A stretch of 64,000 nucleotides of DNA from Pseudooceanicola pacificus (GCF_009789075.1 NZ_WNXQ01000009.1:1-64000); one strand, 5' to 3'; shown: positions 37,444-46,770, numbered from the stretch's first letter. Notes: a model not told the origin generated them from the sequence alone. Numbers and translations are program-made.

Positions 37444-38625
37444 ATGACAAGACAGAACTATATTTTCACTTCGGAGTCCGTCTCCGAAGGGCACCCGGAC
37501 AAGGTCTGCGACCGGATTTCGGACGCCGTCCTCGACGCGTTCATCGCCGAGGAGCCAGAGGCCAGGGTCGCATGCGAGACATTTGCCACAACCAACCGGG
37601 TCGTCATCGGCGGCGAGGTCGGGCTGTCTGATCAGGACAAGCTCAAGGATTACATGGAACGGATCGATGCCATCGCACGCGAGTGCATCAGGGACATCGG
37701 TTACGAGCAGGACAAGTTCCACCACCAGACGGTGGAGATCACCAACCTGCTGCACGAGCAGTCGGCGCATATCGCCCAGGGCGTGAACGCGGGCAACGAC
37801 AAGGACGAGGGCGCCGGCGACCAGGGCATCATGTTCGGCTATGCCACGAACGAGACCGAAGCGCTGATGCCCGCGCCGATCCAGTACGCCCACGCGATCC
37901 TGCGCAAGCTGGCCGAGGTGCGCAAATCGGGGCAGGAGCCCACGCTGCGCCCCGACGCGAAAAGCCAGCTGTCGCTGCGCTACGAGAACGGCCTGCCGGT
38001 CGAGGTCACGCAGCTGGTGCTGTCGACCCAGCATTCGGGCGAGGATCAGACCAGCGCCGACATCCGCGCCATCGTCGAGCCCTATATCCGCGAAGTGCTG
38101 CCCGACGGCTGGCTGACCGACAAGACCGAATGGTGGGTGAACCCGACCGGCAAGTTCGTCATCGGCGGCCCTGACGGCGACGCGGGACTGACCGGGCGCA
38201 AGATCATCGTCGACACCTATGGCGGCGCGGCCCCGCATGGCGGCGGCGCCTTCTCGGGCAAGGATCCGACCAAGGTGGACCGTTCGGCAGCCTATGCCGC
38301 GCGCTACCTGGCCAAGAACGTGGTGGCGGCCGGTCTGGCCGACAAATGTTCGATCCAGCTGAGCTATGCCATCGGCATCGCCAAGCCGCTGTCGATCTAT
38401 GCCGACACCTACGGCACCGGCAAGGTGGATGAGAGCGTGATCGAGCAGGCCGTCGCCAAGGCGATGGACCTGACCCCGCGCGGCATCCGCAACCACCTGC
38501 AGCTGAACAAGCCGATCTATCAGCGCACGGCGGCCTATGGCCACTTCGGCCGCGCGCCGGACGAGGACGGCGGGTTCTCGTGGGAACAGACGGACCTGGC
38601 CACGGAACTGGCCAAGAACGCCTGA
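37444..38625 (+). CDS. metK: S-adenosylmethionine synthetase
   Basis: A 393-residue enzyme making SAM from methionine and ATP. Signatures: [16 protein letters not shown] (~8-23), [12 protein letters not shown] (~120-131) and [19 protein letters not shown] (~262-280). Cytoplasmic tetramer by family knowledge. Expression is under the riboswitch directly upstream. Ends the conserved ybeY-corC-lnt-metK-trmB block together with trmB. Confidence 0.97.
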   Translation: MTRQNYIFTSESVSEGHPDKVCDRISDAVLDAFIAEEPEARVACETFATTNRVVIGGEVGLSDQDKLKDYMERIDAIARECIRDIGYEQDKFHHQTVEITNLLHEQSAHIAQGVNAGNDKDEGAGDQGIMFGYATNETEALMPAPIQYAHAILRKLAEVRKSGQEPTLRPDAKSQLSLRYENGLPVEVTQLVLSTQHSGEDQTSADIRAIVEPYIREVLPDGWLTDKTEWWVNPTGKFVIGGPDGDAGLTGRKIIVDTYGGAAPHGGGAFSGKDPTKVDRSAAYAARYLAKNVVAAGLADKCSIQLSYAIGIAKPLSIYADTYGTGKVDESVIEQAVAKAMDLTPRGIRNHLQLNKPIYQRTAAYGHFGRAPDEDGGFSWEQTDLATELAKNA

Positions 38626-38643
38626 GACCGCTCTGACATGATG

Positions 38644-38673
38644 AAACGGCCCTGCCTGATGGCGGGGCCGTTT
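38644..38673 (+). terminator. Terminator of metK
   Basis: AAACGGCCC (38644-38652) pairs with GGGCCGTTT (38665-38673); inner GCC/GGC pairs extend it. Lies 19 bases after the stop. Confidence 0.8.
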
Positions 38674-38805
38674 GCGTTTGGGGATCGGGCGGGCCGGACG
38701 GACCCGGCGCGGCGAGGTCCCGCCGCAAGGGCGGGACACCGCGCGGCGGCTGCGGGCGGCAGGCGCGCGCAACCAGCCTTTTGCGGGGCGTGCAGGCCCC
38801 GGCGA

Positions 38806-39225
38806 TCAGGCGGTGACCGCCGCGTCGCGTTTGCCCGCGACGGAGAGCGGGCCGGGGCCGAAGGCGGTGACCATCAGCATGCCGCCCGCGATGGTGACGT
38901 TCTTCATGAAGCCGATCATCTGCATCTGGGCTTCCATCCCCTCCATCCCCAGCGAGGGCAGGTAGTGGAACAGCAGGCCCGAGACCAGCGAGAAGCCCGC
39001 CAGCAGGAAGGCCGCGATGCGGGCCTGAAAGCCGACCAGCAGGGCGATGCCGCCCACCAGCTCGACCAGGATGACCAGCGGCAGCAGGGCGCCGGGAACG
39101 CCCATCATCTCCATGTAGCCCTGGGTGCCGGCATAGCCGGTGATCTTCTGAAAGCCCGAGGTGATGAACATCAGCGACAGCAGGATGCGGCCGGCGGGTG
39201 CGAGGTATGCGAGGGATTTGGTCAT
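38806..39225 (-). CDS. DoxX family membrane protein
   Basis: A 139-residue protein with four hydrophobic segments. The DoxX pattern is seen in GRILLSLMFITSGFQKITGY (~12-31), followed by LVILVELVGGIALLVGFQAR (~50-69). Members are small integral membrane proteins of uncertain function, some linked to redox or sulfur metabolism. GGAGATCGAA precedes the ATG. It is inserted on the opposite strand between metK and trmB. Confidence 0.85.
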   Translation of the reverse strand: MTKSLAYLAPAGRILLSLMFITSGFQKITGYAGTQGYMEMMGVPGALLPLVILVELVGGIALLVGFQARIAAFLLAGFSLVSGLLFHYLPSLGMEGMEAQMQMIGFMKNVTIAGGMLMVTAFGPGPLSVAGKRDAAVTA

Positions 39226-39392
39226 TTCGATCTCCGATAAAGGGTGCAGTGCCCGGTGCGGGCCGTGATGGCGCCAGATCTACCAATCCAGGTGCCGGGT
39301 GCCATTCGCCATGAACGGACAGGTGCTCTGCGCAGGCGCGCAGAACGGCCGGGGCGTTGCCTTGACGGCGCGGCGCCGCTAAACGGCCCGGC

Positions 39393-40106
39393 ATGAGCAC
39401 ACAGCATCCCTCGGGCGCGCCCTGGCGCAACTTTTACGGCCGGTTCAAGGGCAAGACCCTGCGTGACAGCCAGAAGACCTATCTGGACGAGGACCTTGCC
39501 GCCCTGTCCCCGGGCGCGGTGGACTGGGAGTCCAACCCCGACCGCACAGCGCTGGATCTGGACGCGCTGTTTGGCGGGCGCGAGGTCTGGCTGGAGGTCG
39601 GTTTCGGCGGTGGCGAGCACATGGTGCACCAGGCCGCCGCCAATCCCGGGGCCGGGATCATCGGCTGCGAACCCTTCATCAACGGTGTCGCCATGCTGCT
39701 TGGCAAGATCCGCGAGGCCGGGGTCGACAATGTCGCCGTGCATCCGGGCGATGTGCGCGACATGTTCGACGTGCTGCCCGATGCCAGCATCGCGCGGGCC
39801 TTTCTGCTCTACCCCGACCCCTGGCCCAAGAAGCGCCACCACCGGCGCCGCTTCGTGACGGGCGAACATCTGGAGCCGCTGGCCCGGGTGCTCAAGCCCG
39901 GCGCGATCTTTCGCGTGGCGACGGACATCCCCGATTACGTGCGCCAGACGCTGGAGGAGGTGCCGCGCCACGGGTTCACCTGGCTGGCCGAGGGACCGTC
40001 GGACTGGCGCCAGCCCTGGGGGGACTGGATATCGACCCGCTATGAGCAGAAGGCGCTGCGCGAGGGGCGGGTGCCGCATTACCTGACCTTCCGGCGCGCG
40101 GAATAG
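39393..40106 (+). CDS. trmB: tRNA (guanine-N7-)-methyltransferase
   Basis: A 237-residue SAM-dependent methyltransferase forming m7G46 in tRNA. It shows the SAM loop EVGFGGGEH (~68-76), GCEPFINGV (~91-99), and the TrmB signature YPDPWPKKRHHRRR (~140-153). It uses the SAM made by the neighbouring MetK. It lies 167 bases after the divergent doxX gene and thus needs its own promoter. Confidence 0.94.
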   Translation: MSTQHPSGAPWRNFYGRFKGKTLRDSQKTYLDEDLAALSPGAVDWESNPDRTALDLDALFGGREVWLEVGFGGGEHMVHQAAANPGAGIIGCEPFINGVAMLLGKIREAGVDNVAVHPGDVRDMFDVLPDASIARAFLLYPDPWPKKRHHRRRFVTGEHLEPLARVLKPGAIFRVATDIPDYVRQTLEEVPRHGFTWLAEGPSDWRQPWGDWISTRYEQKALREGRVPHYLTFRRAE

Positions 40107-40190
40107 CGCGGCTTTCGGGGGGCGCTCCCGGTCGCGCAGACGGCCGGGGGCGGGCCCTTGTCCCGGGCGCGGCGCCGGTTCGGGGCGGGC

Positions 40191-40222
40191 CCTCCGGGGG
40201 GAGTATTTTTGACGAGATGAAG
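40191..40222 (+). repeat. Dispersed intergenic repeat, variant copy D
   Basis: A more diverged member (CCTCCGGGGGGAGTATTTTTG, ending GAGATGAAGC) of the element found at 18097, 28454 and 57440, here between trmB and aroA, two genes in the same direction. Confidence 0.5.
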
Positions 40223-40293
40223 CCGGGGCAGGCGCGATGGACGGCGGGCGCGCTCTGCGCTATCACGCCGGGGACATTGCAGGGAGTGGCGGA

Positions 40294-41646
40294 ATGAGCG
40301 GGCATGGGCAGCCGGTGCCGATGGTGGCACGCAAGGGCGCGGCGCTTGTGGGAACGGCGGTGGTGCCGGGGGACAAGTCGATCTCGCACCGGTCGCTGAT
40401 CCTGGGGGCGCTGTCGATCGGCGAGACCCATGTGACGGGGCTGCTGGAAGGCCAGGACGTACTGGACACGGCCAAGGCGATGCGCGCCTTCGGCGCCGGG
40501 GTCGAACGGCTGGGCGAGGGCGAGTGGCGCATCGAGGGCGTGGGCGTCGGCGGTTTTGCCGAGCCGGAGGGCGTGATCGACTGCGGCAACTCGGGCACCG
40601 GCGTGCGGCTGATCATGGGCAGCATGGCGACCTCGCCCATCGTGGCGACCTTCACCGGCGACGCCAGCCTGAACGGGCGGCCGATGGCGCGGGTGACGGA
40701 TCCGCTGGCGCTGTTCGGCACCCGGGCCCTGGGGCGGCGCGGCGGGCGGCTGCCGATGACGATCCAGGGGGCCGAGGACCCGGTGCCGGTGCGCTATGCG
40801 ACCCCGGTGCCCTCGGCGCAGGTGAAATCGGCGGTGCTGCTGGCCGGGCTGAACGCCCCGGGCGAAACCGTGGTGATCGAGCGCGAGGCGACGCGGGACC
40901 ATAGCGAGCGGATGCTGGCCGGCTTTGGCGCCAGTCTGACGACCGAGGTCACGCCCGAGGGGCGGGTGATCACGCTCAAGGGCCAGCCCGAGCTGCGCGG
41001 CCAGTCGGTGGCGGTGCCCTGCGATCCCTCCAGCGCGGCCTTTCCGGTCTGCGCGGCGCTGATCGTGCCGGGATCGGATGTGCTGGTGCCCAATATCGGG
41101 CTGAACCCGACGCGGGCGGGGCTGTATCAGACCCTGCGCGACATGGGCGCCGATCTGACCTACGAGAACCCGCGCGAGGAGGGCGGCGAGCCGGTGGCGG
41201 ATCTGCGCGCCCGCTATTCCCCCGCGATGAAGGGGATCGAGGTTCCGCCGGAGCGGGCGGCGAGCATGATCGACGAATACCCGGTGCTGTCGGTCGTGGC
41301 CGCCTTTGCCGAGGGCCGGACCGAGATGCCCGGCGTGCGCGAGCTGCGCGTGAAGGAAAGCGACCGGATCGACGCCATGGCCACGGGCCTGCGCGCCTGT
41401 GGCGTGACGGTGGACGAGGGCGAGGACTGGTGGGCCGTCGAGGGGCTGGGCGCCGGCGGCGTCCCGGGCGGCGCGACGGTGGAAAGCCGGCTGGATCATC
41501 GCATCGCCATGTCCTTCCTCTGCATGGGGCTGGGTTCGGCACAGCCGGTCCGGGTCGATGACGGGGGGCCGATTGCGACCTCCTTCCCGGTGTTCGAGGG
41601 GCTGATGGCGGCACTGGGCGCCCGGATCGACCGGGCCAATGCCTGA
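40294..41646 (+). CDS. aroA: 5-enolpyruvylshikimate-3-phosphate synthase
   Basis: A 450-residue shikimate-pathway enzyme, sixth step. It shows [14 protein letters not shown] (~26-39), the [11 protein letters not shown] loop (~95-105) and [14 protein letters not shown] (~367-380). Residue Ala is absent in the NSGT loop where class II (glyphosate-tolerant) enzymes vary; class was not decided. I choose the ATG at 40294 ([10 protein letters not shown]) with AGGGAG upstream; the frame extends to 40237. It lies 18 bases before cmk. Confidence 0.93.
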   Translation: MSGHGQPVPMVARKGAALVGTAVVPGDKSISHRSLILGALSIGETHVTGLLEGQDVLDTAKAMRAFGAGVERLGEGEWRIEGVGVGGFAEPEGVIDCGNSGTGVRLIMGSMATSPIVATFTGDASLNGRPMARVTDPLALFGTRALGRRGGRLPMTIQGAEDPVPVRYATPVPSAQVKSAVLLAGLNAPGETVVIEREATRDHSERMLAGFGASLTTEVTPEGRVITLKGQPELRGQSVAVPCDPSSAAFPVCAALIVPGSDVLVPNIGLNPTRAGLYQTLRDMGADLTYENPREEGGEPVADLRARYSPAMKGIEVPPERAASMIDEYPVLSVVAAFAEGRTEMPGVRELRVKESDRIDAMATGLRACGVTVDEGEDWWAVEGLGAGGVPGGATVESRLDHRIAMSFLCMGLGSAQPVRVDDGGPIATSFPVFEGLMAALGARIDRANA

Positions 41647-41664
41647 GCGGCGCAAAGGAGCGGC

Positions 41665-42279
41665 ATGATCTTCACGGTAGCTATCGACGGGCCGGCAGCG
41701 GCGGGCAAGGGCACGATCTCGCGTGCGGTGGCGGGGGCCTTCGGCTTTGCCCATCTGGACACCGGGCTGATCTACCGCGCCACCGGCCGGCGGGTTCTGG
41801 GAGGAGAGGACCCGCTGGCCGCCGCGCGCGATCTGCGGGCCGAGGATCTGGCAGCCGAGGGTCTGCGCACGCCGGAGGTGGCAAGCGCCGCCTCGCGCGT
41901 GGCCGCATTGCCCGAGGTGCGCGCGGCCCTGGTGGAGTTCCAGCGCAGCTTCGCCCGGCGCGAGGGCGGGGCGGTACTGGACGGGCGCGACATCGGCACG
42001 GTGATCTGCCCGGCGGCCGAGGTGAAGCTGTTCGTCACCGCCAGCGACGCGGTGCGGGCGCACCGGCGGTTCCTGGAGCTGACGGGGACCGGCCACGATG
42101 TCACCGAGGCGCAGGTGCTGGCCGATCTGCGCGAGCGGGACGCGCGCGACGCCTCGCGCGATGCGGCGCCGATGCTGGCGGCGGCGGATGCGCTGGCGCT
42201 GGATACATCGGAAATGTCGATCGACCAGGCGGTCGATGCGGCGATCCGGGCCGTCAAGGCGCGCCTGCCGGCGGGCTGA
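41665..42279 (+). CDS. cmk: Cytidylate kinase
   Basis: A 204-residue (d)CMP kinase, slightly shorter than the usual ~215-225. P-loop [11 protein letters not shown] (~7-17), [10 protein letters not shown] (~29-38), and the catalytic [12 protein letters not shown] segment (~102-113). In many related genomes the next gene is rpsA; here the DprE-like cassette intervenes. Confidence 0.93.
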   Translation: MIFTVAIDGPAAAGKGTISRAVAGAFGFAHLDTGLIYRATGRRVLGGEDPLAAARDLRAEDLAAEGLRTPEVASAASRVAALPEVRAALVEFQRSFARREGGAVLDGRDIGTVICPAAEVKLFVTASDAVRAHRRFLELTGTGHDVTEAQVLADLRERDARDASRDAAPMLAAADALALDTSEMSIDQAVDAAIRAVKARLPAG

Positions 42280-42339
42280 GCGCCAAGGCGCGGGCGCGGC
42301 GGATCGGCCACGCCCCCGCCCGGCGCTGCGGCCTGCGGA

Positions 42340-42368
42340 TTGCCGGGTGACCTGCGATCCCCTATTCT
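42340..42368 (+). promoter_or_regulatory. Candidate promoter of the DprE-like cassette
   Basis: TTGCCG (42340-42345), 17-base spacer, TATTCT (42363-42368), with a leader of about 70 bases to the first ATG at 42444. Confidence 0.5.
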
Positions 42369-42443
42369 TGCCATGCTTTGCACGCAATCGGCGGTTACAG
42401 CCGGACCGTGACCAGGGCATTGAGCAGAAAGGATGCAGGCACA

Positions 42444-43928
42444 ATGCATCGCGACTTGGCAGCCGCCGCGGCACCGCGGGGGGATGATGCGGCACCGGCA
42501 TTGCCGGATGCCGACGGGATCACGCTGGTCTGCGATCTGGACTGCACGCTGATCCGCACCGACATGCTGTACGAGACCTTCTGGGCCGCGGTTTCGGCCA
42601 ACTGGTCCGCGCCCCTGCCGGCGCTGCGGGCGCTGATGCGGGGGCGGGCGGCGCTCAAGGCGCATCTGGCGGGCGCGGGCGAGGTGGCGGTGGCCGATCT
42701 GCCCTATGAGGACGAGGTGATCGACCGGGTGCGCGACTGGCGCGCGCGGGGCGGGCGCACGGCGCTGGTCACCGGCGCCGATCAGAGCATCGCCGAACGT
42801 GTCGCGGCCCATCTGGGCATTTTTGACGAGGTCCACGGCTCGGACGGCAGCCGGAACCTGAAGGGTCCGGCCAAGGCGGCCTTTCTCGAACAGCGGTTCG
42901 GACGCCGCTTTGCCTATATCGGCGACAGCCGGGCCGACCTGGCGGTGTGGGAGATCGCGGCAGAGGCGATCACCGTGAATGCCTCGGGCGACCTGCGCCG
43001 GGCAGCCGAGGCGCGGGCGCCGCAGACCGCCCATATGGGCCAGCCGGGGCCGATCCTGAAACCGGCGCTCAAGGCGATGCGGCCGCATCAATGGGCCAAG
43101 AACGTCCTGATTTTCCTGCCCGTTCTGGCGGGCCACGCGCTGAGCCTGGCGACGCTGACACAGGCGGTGCTGGCCTTTGCGGCCTTCAGTCTGGTGGCCT
43201 CATCCGTCTATGTGCTGAACGACCTGCTGGATCTGGCCGCCGACCGGGCGCACCCGCGCAAGCGGTTCCGGCCCTTCGCCTCGGGCGCGCTGCCGCTGCG
43301 GCACGGGACATGGATGGCGCCGGCCCTGCTGCTGGCGGGTGTGGCCATCGCGGCCCTGCTGGGGCCGGCCTTTCTGGCGGTGATGGCGGGCTATTACCTG
43401 ACGACCACCGCCTATTCGCTCTGGCTGAAACGCCAGCCGGTGATCGACATCTGCACCCTGGCCGTGCTCTACGCCGTCCGCATCGCGGCGGGCGGGGCGG
43501 CCACGGGGATCGAACTGTCGGTCTGGCTGCTGGCCTTTTCGATCTTCTTCTTCTTCTCGCTGGCCGCGGTGAAACGGCAGGCCGAACTGGTCGACGGGCT
43601 GGCCTCGGGCCGGGACAAGGCGGCGGGGCGGGGCTATGGCGTCGACGACCTGCCGCTGGTGGCGATGATGGCCACGGCCTCGGGCTATGTTTCGGTCATG
43701 GTGATGGCGCTCTATGTCAATTCGCCCGCCGTGACCGCGCTTTATACCGCGCCCGAAATGCTCTGGGGGATCTGCGGCGTGCTGCTTTACTGGCTCAGCC
43801 GCATGGTCTTCATCACCCACCGGGGCCAGATGCATGACGATCCGGTGGTCTTTGCCGCGCGCGACCGGGTCAGCCGGGTGCTTTTCGTGGTGATCCTGGG
43901 CTTTTTCACGGCGGGCAGCCTGCTGTGA
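42444..43928 (+). CDS. HAD phosphatase-UbiA prenyltransferase fusion (DPPR synthase-like)
   Basis: A 494-residue fusion. The N-terminal HAD domain (~25-190) has motif I DLDCTL (D31, D33), motif II T110 in LVTGAD, K144 and motif IV GDSRAD (161-165). The C-terminal UbiA domain (~205-494) has about eight membrane segments, MRPHQWAKN (212-220), the NDLLDLAAD Mg site (259-267) and HPRKRFRPFASG. This resembles mycobacterial decaprenyl-phosphate phosphoribosyltransferase (Rv3806c), which uses PRPP. I infer that UbiA makes polyprenylphosphoryl-5-phosphoribose and HAD removes the 5-phosphate. Start ATG at 42444 after AAAGGATGCAGGCACA. The next gene overlaps by 4 bases. Confidence 0.82.
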   Translation: MHRDLAAAAAPRGDDAAPALPDADGITLVCDLDCTLIRTDMLYETFWAAVSANWSAPLPALRALMRGRAALKAHLAGAGEVAVADLPYEDEVIDRVRDWRARGGRTALVTGADQSIAERVAAHLGIFDEVHGSDGSRNLKGPAKAAFLEQRFGRRFAYIGDSRADLAVWEIAAEAITVNASGDLRRAAEARAPQTAHMGQPGPILKPALKAMRPHQWAKNVLIFLPVLAGHALSLATLTQAVLAFAAFSLVASSVYVLNDLLDLAADRAHPRKRFRPFASGALPLRHGTWMAPALLLAGVAIAALLGPAFLAVMAGYYLTTTAYSLWLKRQPVIDICTLAVLYAVRIAAGGAATGIELSVWLLAFSIFFFFSLAAVKRQAELVDGLASGRDKAAGRGYGVDDLPLVAMMATASGYVSVMVMALYVNSPAVTALYTAPEMLWGICGVLLYWLSRMVFITHRGQMHDDPVVFAARDRVSRVLFVVILGFFTAGSLL

Positions 43929-44338
43929 CCGGCGGCGCGCTGGTCCTGCGCTACGCCGCCTTTGCCGTGGTGGCGACGGTGGCGAACCTGGCCATGCAGC
44001 GGCTGGTGCTGATGGCGGGCGAGGGGACGGCGGTCTTTGCCCTGGCCGTGCTGGCCGGCACGGGCGTGGGGCTGGTGATCAAGTACATCCTCGACAAACG
44101 CTGGATCTTTGACGACCGCGAGGGGGGCGCGGCGGCGCATGGGCGCAAGTTCTCGCTCTATACCCTGATGGGCGTGGTCACGACGGCGATCTTCTGGGGC
44201 ACGGAAACCGCGTTCTGGCTGGCCTTCCACAGCGACGCGATGCGCGAGCTGGGGGCGGTGCTGGGCCTGGGCGTGGGCTATGTGGTCAAGTACAACCTCG
44301 ACCGCCGCTTTGTCTTTGCCACCGGGCAGGCCGCATGA
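43925..44338 (+). CDS. GtrA-family membrane protein
   Basis: A 137-residue protein with four hydrophobic segments and the GtrA hallmark charged turns YILDKRWIF (~54-62) and YNLDRRFVF (~122-130). GtrA proteins are thought to help move polyprenyl-linked sugars across the inner membrane; a mycobacterial homologue (Rv3789) lies beside dprE1. It overlaps its neighbours by 4 bases on each side. Flipping of the pentose lipid is the inferred role. Confidence 0.82.
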   Translation: MTGGALVLRYAAFAVVATVANLAMQRLVLMAGEGTAVFALAVLAGTGVGLVIKYILDKRWIFDDREGGAAAHGRKFSLYTLMGVVTTAIFWGTETAFWLAFHSDAMRELGAVLGLGVGYVVKYNLDRRFVFATGQAA

Positions 44339-45657
44339 CACGGCTGTCGGGCTGGGGCCGCTTTCCGGTGACCGAGGCAAAGGTCCTGCGCCCGCGCGAC
44401 GAGGGCGCGGTGCGCGATGCCCTGCGCAACGGCCCGGTGATCGCACGCGGCAACGGGCGCAGCTATGGCGACAGCGCGGTGCAGGCCCGGGGCACGCTGG
44501 ACATGCGCGGGCTGAACCGGCTGCTGGCCTTCGACCCCGACACCGGGGTGGTCGAGGCCGAGGCCGGGGTGATGCTGGGCGACGTGATCCGCGCCTTTCT
44601 GCCGCGCGGCTGGTTTCCCGCCGTCACGCCGGGGACCAAGCTGATCACCATCGGCGGGGCCGTGGCCTCGGATGTCCACGGCAAGAACCACCGCCACGAC
44701 GGCTCCTTCGGGCGGCATGTCGCGTGGATCGACGTGATGGACGGCGAAGGCGCGGTGCACCGCTGCACCCCGCGCGACAATTCCGAGCTGTTCCGCTGGA
44801 CGCTGGGCGGCATGGGCCTGACCGGCGTGATCCTGCGCGCCGGGTTCCGGCTGCGGCCCGTCACCTCGGGCTGGATCGCGCAAGAGATGCGCCCCGCCGC
44901 CAATCTGGTCGAGGCGATGGAGATCTTCGAGACGAGCGATGCCACCTATTCCGTCGCCTGGTTCGACTGCCTGGGCCGGGGGGACCGGCTGGGCCGGTCG
45001 CTGGTGATGCTGGCCGAACATGCCGAACGGGATCAGCTGCCCTCGTCCAAACGCCACCGCCCGTTCCATGTGCCGGAAAAGCCGAAACGCCGGGTGCCGC
45101 TGGATGCGCCCGCCGTGGCGCTGAACCGTTACACGTTGCGGGCGTTCAACGCGCTGTACCACTGGAACGGGTCGCGCAAGGCGGGGCCGTCGCTGGTGGA
45201 CTGGGACAGCTATTTCTACCCGCTCGACGCGCTGCTGGAATGGAACCGGATCTATGGCCGGCGGGGCTTTGCGCAGTTCCAGTGCGTGCTGCCGCTGATC
45301 TCGGCCCGCGAGGGGCTGACGGCGCTGCTGGATGCCATCGCGGCCTCGGGGCAGGGGTCCTTTCTGGCGGTGCTGAAACGGCTGGGCGTGCAGGAGAGCG
45401 CGTTTTCCTTCCCGATGGAGGGCTACACCCTGGCGCTGGATTTCCCGGTCAACCCGGCCTCGCTGAAGCTGATGGACCGGCTGGACGCGATCACGCTGGA
45501 GCATGGCGGGCGGTTCTACCTGGCCAAGGATTCGCGTCTGTCGGGCGAGACGCTGCGCGCCGCCGACCCGCGGGTCGCGGATTTCACCGCCATGCGGGCG
45601 GGCGAGGGGCGGGCGCGGGCCTTTGCCTCGGGGCAATCGGAAAGGCTGAAGATATGA
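44335..45657 (+). CDS. DprE1-like FAD oxidase (decaprenylphosphoryl-ribose 2-oxidase type)
   Basis: A 440-residue VAO-type flavoprotein. The FAD domain has RGNGRSYGDSA (~38-48), PGTKLITIGGAVASDVHGKNH (about 99-119, H115 region) and GGMGLTGVI. The C-terminal half tracks mycobacterial DprE1 closely, including FYPLDALLEWNRIYG and YLAKDSR with the catalytic-site Lys398. In M. tuberculosis DprE1 oxidises the 2-OH of the ribose lipid, and DprE2 then reduces it to arabinose. The residue equivalent to benzothiazinone-target Cys387 is Ala367 here (GYTLALDFP). Coupled to the next gene by ATGA. Confidence 0.85.
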   Translation: MTRLSGWGRFPVTEAKVLRPRDEGAVRDALRNGPVIARGNGRSYGDSAVQARGTLDMRGLNRLLAFDPDTGVVEAEAGVMLGDVIRAFLPRGWFPAVTPGTKLITIGGAVASDVHGKNHRHDGSFGRHVAWIDVMDGEGAVHRCTPRDNSELFRWTLGGMGLTGVILRAGFRLRPVTSGWIAQEMRPAANLVEAMEIFETSDATYSVAWFDCLGRGDRLGRSLVMLAEHAERDQLPSSKRHRPFHVPEKPKRRVPLDAPAVALNRYTLRAFNALYHWNGSRKAGPSLVDWDSYFYPLDALLEWNRIYGRRGFAQFQCVLPLISAREGLTALLDAIAASGQGSFLAVLKRLGVQESAFSFPMEGYTLALDFPVNPASLKLMDRLDAITLEHGGRFYLAKDSRLSGETLRAADPRVADFTAMRAGEGRARAFASGQSERLKI

Positions 45658-46388
45658 CGGATACGGTGCTGATCCTTGGCGGTCGCTCGGACATCGGGCT
45701 GGCCACGGCACACGCCTTTGCCGCCCTGGGCCACCCGGTGCAGCTGGCCGCGCGCGATGCCGCCGCGCTGGAACCCGAGAAGACGGACCTGGAGCTGCGC
45801 CACCGCGTGGCCGTCACCCTGCATGAGCTGGATGCGCTGGACGTCGCCGGGCACGCGGACTTTGTCGCCGCGCTGGAGCCTGCGCCGGGCATCGTGGTCA
45901 GCGTCATCGGCGCGCTTGGCGATCAGGATGCCGATGAAGAGGACCACGCGAATGCCATCCGCGTCATGCGCGCGAATTACGAGGGGCCCGCGGTGCTGCT
46001 GGCCTGTGTCGCCAACCAGATGGCGGCGCGCGGCAGGGGCACCATCGTCGGCGTCTCGTCGGTCGCGGGCGACCGGGGGCGGGCGACGAACTACATCTAC
46101 GGCTCGGCCAAGGCGGGGTTCACGGCCTATCTGTCGGGGCTGCGGAACCGGCTGGCGAGGCAGGGCGTGCATGTGGTCACGGTCAAGCCGGGCTTTGTCG
46201 CCACGCGGATGACGGCCCATATGGACCTGCCCGCCAAGCTGACGGCCCAGCCCGGACAGGTCGCCGATGCCATCGTCGCGGCGGTGACCCGTCGGCGCAA
46301 CGTGGTCTATGTGAAACCCGTCTGGCGGCTGGTGATGACGATCATCCGCGCCATCCCCGAAGGCATCTTCAAGAAGCTGTCGATCTGA
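45654..46388 (+). CDS. DprE2-like short-chain dehydrogenase
   Basis: A 244-residue SDR. Nucleotide loop LGGRSDIGLATA (~8-19), catalytic Tyr and Lys in YIYGSAKAGF (~143-152), Ser in VGVSSVAGDRG. A hydrophobic C-terminus (RLVMTIIRAIPEGIFKKL) may associate with the membrane. By analogy with DprE2 it would reduce the 2-keto lipid to the arabinose epimer with NAD(P)H. It overlaps the DprE1-like stop. Last gene of the cassette; the acceptor glycosyltransferase is not in the window. Confidence 0.85.
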   Translation: MTDTVLILGGRSDIGLATAHAFAALGHPVQLAARDAAALEPEKTDLELRHRVAVTLHELDALDVAGHADFVAALEPAPGIVVSVIGALGDQDADEEDHANAIRVMRANYEGPAVLLACVANQMAARGRGTIVGVSSVAGDRGRATNYIYGSAKAGFTAYLSGLRNRLARQGVHVVTVKPGFVATRMTAHMDLPAKLTAQPGQVADAIVAAVTRRRNVVYVKPVWRLVMTIIRAIPEGIFKKLSI

Positions 46389-46525
46389 CGCCTTGCGCCC
46401 AAGGCCGCCTGACGGCGTGGGCCAGAAGCCGCCGGGTCAGGAATTCGTGACTTTGCGCGAATCCGGAACCCGTGCATCCTGAACCCGTTCATTTTGCAAC
46501 AAAGCTATTGAAACGGACCGGAACT

Positions 46526-46687
46526 ATGACTCAGGACCCCAAGGACAACACCCCCGCAGACTCCGCAGCACAGCCCCGCCAGGTCGAAGAGAACTGGCGC
46601 AAATACGACTTTGCCGCCGACTGCCTGATCCCCTGCAAGGCCAAGGAACAGACCGAAACGCCGCCCTCCGCCATCGCGGCCGAGTGA
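46526..46687 (+). CDS. Small hypothetical protein
   Basis: A 53-residue polar protein (begins MTQDPKDNTPADSAAQ, contains VEENWRKYDFAADCLIPCKAKEQ in its middle, positions ~19-41). It has two Cys close together and no membrane segment. Codon use agrees with a real gene and a GC hairpin (46696-46722) follows, but the ribosome-binding site is weak. Function unknown. Confidence 0.45.
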   Translation: MTQDPKDNTPADSAAQPRQVEENWRKYDFAADCLIPCKAKEQTETPPSAIAAE

Positions 46688-46695
46688 CGGCCCCC

Positions 46696-46722
46696 GCCCC
46701 GTCCGGACCTTGCCGACGGGGC
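46696..46722 (+). terminator. Hairpin after the 53-residue protein
   Basis: GCCCCGTC / GACGGGGC stem with an 11-base loop, 9 bases after the stop, no T-run. Confidence 0.5.
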
Positions 46723-46741
46723 GCCCAGAATCCCATTTCCC

Positions 46742-46770
46742 TTGCATTTGCGCCCGGCGCCGCGTAGGAC
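46742..46770 (+). promoter_or_regulatory. Candidate promoter of rpsA
   Basis: TTGCAT (46742-46747), 17-base spacer, TAGGAC (46765-46770). This leaves an rpsA leader of about 155 bases, a usual site for S1 autoregulation. Confidence 0.4.
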
